Shown: positions 42,010 through 45,403 of the stretch, piece after piece
How positions within the stretch are numbered: position 1 is the stretch's first letter
How the letters are laid out: every line of letters starts with the position of its first letter
Assembly (NCBI GenBank): GCA_900468535.1
Contig: UBTY01000059.1
Location: forward strand, 1-45,403
Origin: Hyphomicrobiales bacterium
GTDB taxonomy: Bacteria; Pseudomonadota; Alphaproteobacteria; Rhizobiales; Rhizobiaceae
Length of the DNA: 45,403 nucleotides
Direction of reading: 5' to 3'
Program-made: the position numbers and the translations under genes
The notes under the pieces: model-generated
What the model saw: only the letters and a program-made list of their open reading frames with translations
Told to the model about the DNA's origin: nothing
The model's database searches: none

Positions 42010-43458
42010 TTACTGCGCGGGAATCGCGACCGGAAGCGGCGCTCCCGCGCGCACCGCGCCATTTGCGGCGTTCGGCTGGGCGCTTTCGTCGTAGTAATCC
42101 GCCTTGACCGCAAGCCTGCGAGGTCCCTGCTGCTGAACCGAGGCCTTTTCCCTGCGGGGCGACCCGATGCGGTGAAGTTCGAAGCCGGCAGCCTCGACCT
42201 TGCGGACATCCAGGATGTTCCGAAGGTCGACGATGGCAGCATGTTTCGTCAGCGCGGCGAGACGGACGAAGTCGAGATGCTCGAACTCCTTCCACTCCGT
42301 CGCCACGACGATGCCATCCGCCCCCGTCGCGCACTGATAGGGATCAGCCGTATAGTCCACGTCCCTGAGATACTGGCGCGCCTGCTCCATGCCCTTCGGG
42401 TCGTAGACGCGTACGCGCGCGCCAAGCCGCTGCAGCGAGGAGACGATATCGAGTGACGGCGCCTCGCGCATGTCGTCGGTGTTGGCCTTGAATGTCAGCC
42501 CGAGAACCGCGATCGTCTTGCCGCGCACGGACTGCCCCAGAGCGCGAACGACACGATTTCCCATGCCGCGCTTTCGCGCATCATTGGCCGAGATGGAGCT
42601 TTCCACCACGCGAAGATTGACCGCATGGCTCTGTGCCGTGGCAAGCAATGCAAGCGTATCCTTCGGGAAGCATGAACCGCCGTATCCAGGGCCCGGGTTG
42701 AGGAAGGCGCGACCGATGCGTTTGTCCTTTCCAAGGCCATCTGCAACCTCGGCGACATCAGCACCAACGGCCTCGCAGAAATCCGCAATCTCGTTGATGA
42801 AGGAAATCTTGATCGCCAGAAACGCATTCGCCGCGTACTTGATCACCTCGGCGGCGTTGCGGCCCGTGTGCAGAATCGTGACCCCCATGGCGCGCAACGG
42901 CTCATAGAGCGCCTTCATCTTCTCCCCCGCCCAGGGCAGATCGCAACCGACAACCACGCGATCGGGCTTCATGAAGTCCTCGATCGCGCTTCCCTCTTTC
43001 AGGAATTCCGGATTGGAAACGACAGCGAATACGAGATCAGGCCGCGCCGCGCGGACGATCCCTTCCAGCGCCTCGCCGGTTCCGACCGGAACTGTTGATT
43101 TCGTGACGATGATGATGCCATCGTCAGCCGTCCTCGCGATCGCGCTCGCAACCGAGTAGACACTCGTCAGATCAGCTTCGCTTCCGCCCTGGCGGGTCGG
43201 CGTACCGACGGCGATGAACACGAAATCGGCGCCCTTCATCGCGCCTTCGAGGTCACAGGAAAAGGCGAGCCGGTTCTGCTCCATGTTCGTCTTGATCAGA
43301 GCGCCGAGCCCAGGTTCGTAGATCGGCACGCCGCCGGCCTTCAGGGTCTCGATCTTCTGCTCATTGCTATCGACGCAAACGACCGAATGGCCGAGAGCCG
43401 AAAAGCATGCACCGGATACGAGCCCGACATATCCCGAGCCGACAATAACGACCTTCAT
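42010..43458 (-). CDS. ugd: UDP-glucose 6-dehydrogenase
   Basis: A 482-residue enzyme that oxidises UDP-glucose to UDP-glucuronate using two NAD. The Rossmann motif is VGSGYVGLVSGACF, with STVPVG and SNPEFLKEGSA downstream; catalytic Cys263 is in GYGGSCFPKD. The last 45 or so residues after the usual end are Gln/Ala/Pro-rich and look disordered. It follows UDP-xylose synthase after 20 bases, which suggests a dedicated route to UDP-glucuronate and UDP-xylose for surface polysaccharide. In rhizobia the equivalent gene is often called rkpK. AAGGGG precedes the ATG. Confidence 0.95.
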   Translation of the reverse strand: MKVVIVGSGYVGLVSGACFSALGHSVVCVDSNEQKIETLKAGGVPIYEPGLGALIKTNMEQNRLAFSCDLEGAMKGADFVFIAVGTPTRQGGSEADLTSVYSVASAIARTADDGIIIVTKSTVPVGTGEALEGIVRAARPDLVFAVVSNPEFLKEGSAIEDFMKPDRVVVGCDLPWAGEKMKALYEPLRAMGVTILHTGRNAAEVIKYAANAFLAIKISFINEIADFCEAVGADVAEVADGLGKDKRIGRAFLNPGPGYGGSCFPKDTLALLATAQSHAVNLRVVESSISANDARKRGMGNRVVRALGQSVRGKTIAVLGLTFKANTDDMREAPSLDIVSSLQRLGARVRVYDPKGMEQARQYLRDVDYTADPYQCATGADGIVVATEWKEFEHLDFVRLAALTKHAAIVDLRNILDVRKVEAAGFELHRIGSPRREKASVQQQGPRRLAVKADYYDESAQPNAANGAVRAGAPLPVAIPAQ

Positions 43459-43478
43459 GATAACCCCTTACACACTAT

Positions 43479-44501
43479 TCATTCGGCAGCGCTGATCGTC
43501 ATCGCAGGCTGCTTGCGCAACTCGCGATCGAAATACTCGATCGTCCGGATCAATCCCTCGCGAAGGCTGATCTCCGGCTTCCAGCCGAGCAGATCCTTGG
43601 CCTTGCTGATATCGGGCTTCCGGCGCTTCGGGTCATCGACCGGCAGTGGCAACCGTACGACCGGTGACCGCGACCCCGTTATCTCGAGCACCAGGCTCGC
43701 GAGTTCTTCCATCGTGAACTCGCCCGGATTGCCGATATTCACCGGACTGTCGGCCAGCTCGCTCCGCATCAGCAGGTCGAAACCGCGGATAAGATCGTCG
43801 ACATAGCAGAAAGATCGTGTCTGCTGGCCGTCGCCATACATGGTGAGAGGCTGGCCAAGCAGCGCCTGAATGATGAAATTCGAGACCACCCGGCCATCGT
43901 CGGGCTGCATACGCGGACCGTAGGTATTGAAGATGCGGACGATCCGTACCGCGACACCACGTGTCTTGCCGAAATCGGTGAAAAGCGTCTCCGCGAAGCG
44001 CTTGCCCTCATCGTAGCAGGAACGCGGACCGACGCTGTTGACGTTGCCCCAGTAGTGCTCCGGCTGCGGGTGGATTTCGGGGTCGCCGTAGATCTCGGAG
44101 GTCGAGGCGTGGAACACCCGCGCGCCGTCCCGCTCTGCTCGCCGGAGCACATTCCATGCGCCCTGGCAGTTCGTCATCGCGGTCGCAACCGGATCGGCCT
44201 GATAATGCACCGGGGATGCCGGGCAGGCTAGGTTGTAGATTTCCGAAAATGTCGGCAGGCTATCCGGCAATTCGTCGCGCACATCATGCTGCACGACGCT
44301 TAGCCGATTGGTGAACTGCAGCTTGGAAAGGTTCGCGACCCGGCCGGTATGAAAATTGTCGAGGCAGTAGACATGGTTGCCGCGCGCGACGAGCAATTCG
44401 GCAAGATGTGAACCAAGAAAACCTGCGCCGCCCGTGATGAGAATATTTGACGATTCAAGAATAGGTCGAAGTGCCTTCGAATGACTATGAGCTTCAATCA
44501 T
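43479..44501 (-). CDS. uxs: UDP-glucuronate decarboxylase (UDP-xylose synthase)
   Basis: A 340-residue extended SDR. The NAD loop is GGAGFLG at 24-30 and the catalytic Tyr163/Lys167 are in CYDEGKR, the form seen in UXS enzymes. CPASPVHYQADP and YGPRMQPDDGRVVSNF are further UXS signatures. It converts UDP-glucuronate to UDP-xylose. I start at the ATG at 44501 with GGAG upstream; the ORF extends 16 codons further without a good site. It is the first gene of a two-gene operon with UDP-glucose dehydrogenase. Confidence 0.93.
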   Translation of the reverse strand: MIEAHSHSKALRPILESSNILITGGAGFLGSHLAELLVARGNHVYCLDNFHTGRVANLSKLQFTNRLSVVQHDVRDELPDSLPTFSEIYNLACPASPVHYQADPVATAMTNCQGAWNVLRRAERDGARVFHASTSEIYGDPEIHPQPEHYWGNVNSVGPRSCYDEGKRFAETLFTDFGKTRGVAVRIVRIFNTYGPRMQPDDGRVVSNFIIQALLGQPLTMYGDGQQTRSFCYVDDLIRGFDLLMRSELADSPVNIGNPGEFTMEELASLVLEITGSRSPVVRLPLPVDDPKRRKPDISKAKDLLGWKPEISLREGLIRTIEYFDRELRKQPAMTISAAE

Positions 44502-44769
44502 AACTACACTCCATAAAGCACCACCAACAAGCGCGTTGCTTCGGGCCACAATCGATAGACTAGCGATCTGGCCTCTTACTATTGTCCGGATCTATCCAAT
44601 TGTTAGTTTATAACTCGCGCGGTTGCCATTCATTCGAAAGGTGAAGCACCCGCCTTCATTTGCGCCCCTGCCTCGTCGGGCAGGAGCTACGCGACATCCG
44701 AGCGGGCATCGCGAAAATGATTGCCGATACGCCTTTGCTGAGAACAGCGCGCTTGCTAGGAACATGCTT
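44502..44769. other. Intergenic region between uxs and the hydrolase gene
   Basis: The 268 bases contain no convincing gene. An AT-richer part at about 44570-44620 probably carries the leftward uxs promoter. CCTGCC and GGCAGG at 44667-44684 form a small hairpin of unclear role. Confidence 0.4.
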
Positions 44770-45403
44770 ATGGAAGAGAAATTTCTGACCATCGGCCCTG
44801 ACGAAGCCGAATTCTCCATCCTGCTCGCCCACGGCGCGGGCGCGCCTATGGACTCGGCATCGATGAATGGGCTTGCCGAAGCGCTCGCGAATGCCGGCTT
44901 TCGTGTCGGCCGCTTCGAGTTCGACTACATGGCGGAGCGCCGCCGATCGGGCCGCCGCCTCCCCGCGCCGCGAGCGGAAACACTCATTCCGGAATATCTC
45001 GCCGCCGTCACGGAGTTTTCAGCTTCTGGTCCCGTCATCATCGGCGGCAAGTCGATGGGCGGCCGTGTCGCAAGCATGGTGGCGGATCAACTCTACGCCG
45101 ATGGCGCGATCGCCGGCCTGCTTTGCCTCGGCTACCCCTTCCACCCTGTTGGCAAGCCCACGCAACTTCGCACGGCGCACCTGCAGGCGCTGAAAACGCC
45201 GACACTTATCTGCCAGGGCACACGTGATCCGTTCGGCAGCCTGGAGGAGGTGCAGGGCTACGCGCTATCCGAACAGCTTTCGCTCTTCTGGTTGGAGGAC
45301 GGCGACCACGATTTCCGGCCCCGGAAGGCTGTGTCCGGCTTGACGCTGGCGGCTCACCTGCAGAGCCTGTCGTTTCGGGTTTCTGCTTGGATTTCCGACC
45401 TTC
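44770..45403 (+). CDS. Alpha/beta hydrolase (KANL3/Tex30-like), cut by window end
   Basis: The first 211 codons are present and the frame is still open at the edge. The catalytic triad appears complete: Ser95 in GGKSMGGR, Asp153 in GTRDPFG and His180 in EDGDHDF, with the oxyanion-side segment LLAHGAGAPMDS near the N-terminus. This set matches the KANL3/Tex30 group of dienelactone-hydrolase-like proteins, whose bacterial members have no assigned substrate. AGGAA lies 7 bases before the ATG at 44770; the ATG at 44764 is too close to it. Only a few residues are probably missing. Confidence 0.85.
   Translation, partial: MEEKFLTIGPDEAEFSILLAHGAGAPMDSASMNGLAEALANAGFRVGRFEFDYMAERRRSGRRLPAPRAETLIPEYLAAVTEFSASGPVIIGGKSMGGRVASMVADQLYADGAIAGLLCLGYPFHPVGKPTQLRTAHLQALKTPTLICQGTRDPFGSLEEVQGYALSEQLSLFWLEDGDHDFRPRKAVSGLTLAAHLQSLSFRVSAWISDL

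Overview
This is about 45 kb of high-GC alphaproteobacterial chromosome. It most likely comes from a member of the Rhizobiaceae (Rhizobium, Sinorhizobium/Ensifer, Agrobacterium or a relative; the genus cannot be fixed by eye). The reasons are the protein families present (321-residue transaldolase, smo/mtlK-type polyol operon with a SorC regulator, rhizobial-type class III cyclases, UDP-glucose dehydrogenase paired with UDP-xylose synthase), the codon bias, and intergenic stem-loops that resemble common rhizobial repeats. Genes are tightly packed and intact. I see no prophage, insertion sequence, CRISPR array, tRNA, rRNA or clear sign of recent transfer.

Layout. 1-2376: lysyl-tRNA synthetase with a strong terminator, then an uncharacterised membrane-anchored protein on the other strand. 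2558-9834: a LysR regulator followed by a probable polyamine operon (binding protein, ATPase, two permeases, an aminobutyraldehyde-type dehydrogenase and an exported SnoaL-like protein). 9985-12129: a 57-residue DUF1328 membrane protein, a class III cyclase with a MerR-like N-terminus, and a DUF1345 membrane protein. 12196-13966: a divergent pair, an SDR dehydrogenase and an amidohydrolase, that fits the non-phosphorylative L-fucose pathway. 14023-16381: transaldolase divergent from a SorC-family regulator, with a palindromic operator candidate between them. 16393-20395: GFA-fold protein, small exported protein, AraC-MGMT repair fusion, DUF2244 protein, endonuclease III and a CysZ/EI24 membrane protein.

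20622-30696: an RpiR regulator, then one long leftward polyol operon (binding protein, two permeases, ATPase, mannitol-type dehydrogenase, HAD phosphatase, FGGY kinase) with a SorC regulator upstream. Four copies of TTTGCTCA in two inverted pairs flank its promoter, and an intrinsic terminator behind the binding-protein gene probably lowers expression of the rest. 30914-33889: an OmpR/QseC-type two-component pair and a ROK kinase. 33943-38918: a TetR regulator, membrane-fusion lipoprotein and RND pump in one leftward operon, headed by a perfect 14-bp inverted repeat. 39085-41991: an OsmC-family protein, a second class III cyclase, and a divergent SMP-30/gluconolactonase with a TTG start. 42010-44501: UDP-xylose synthase and UDP-glucose dehydrogenase as an operon. 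44770-end: an alpha/beta hydrolase cut by the window edge.

I found no defence island, secretion system or biosynthetic cluster that I would call a new system. What deserves a second look is mostly regulatory: several unusually clean palindromes next to regulator genes, a hairpin that would mask the ribosome binding site of the DNA-repair gene, a divergent promoter so short that both genes may be leaderless, and some pathway pairings whose substrates are not settled.
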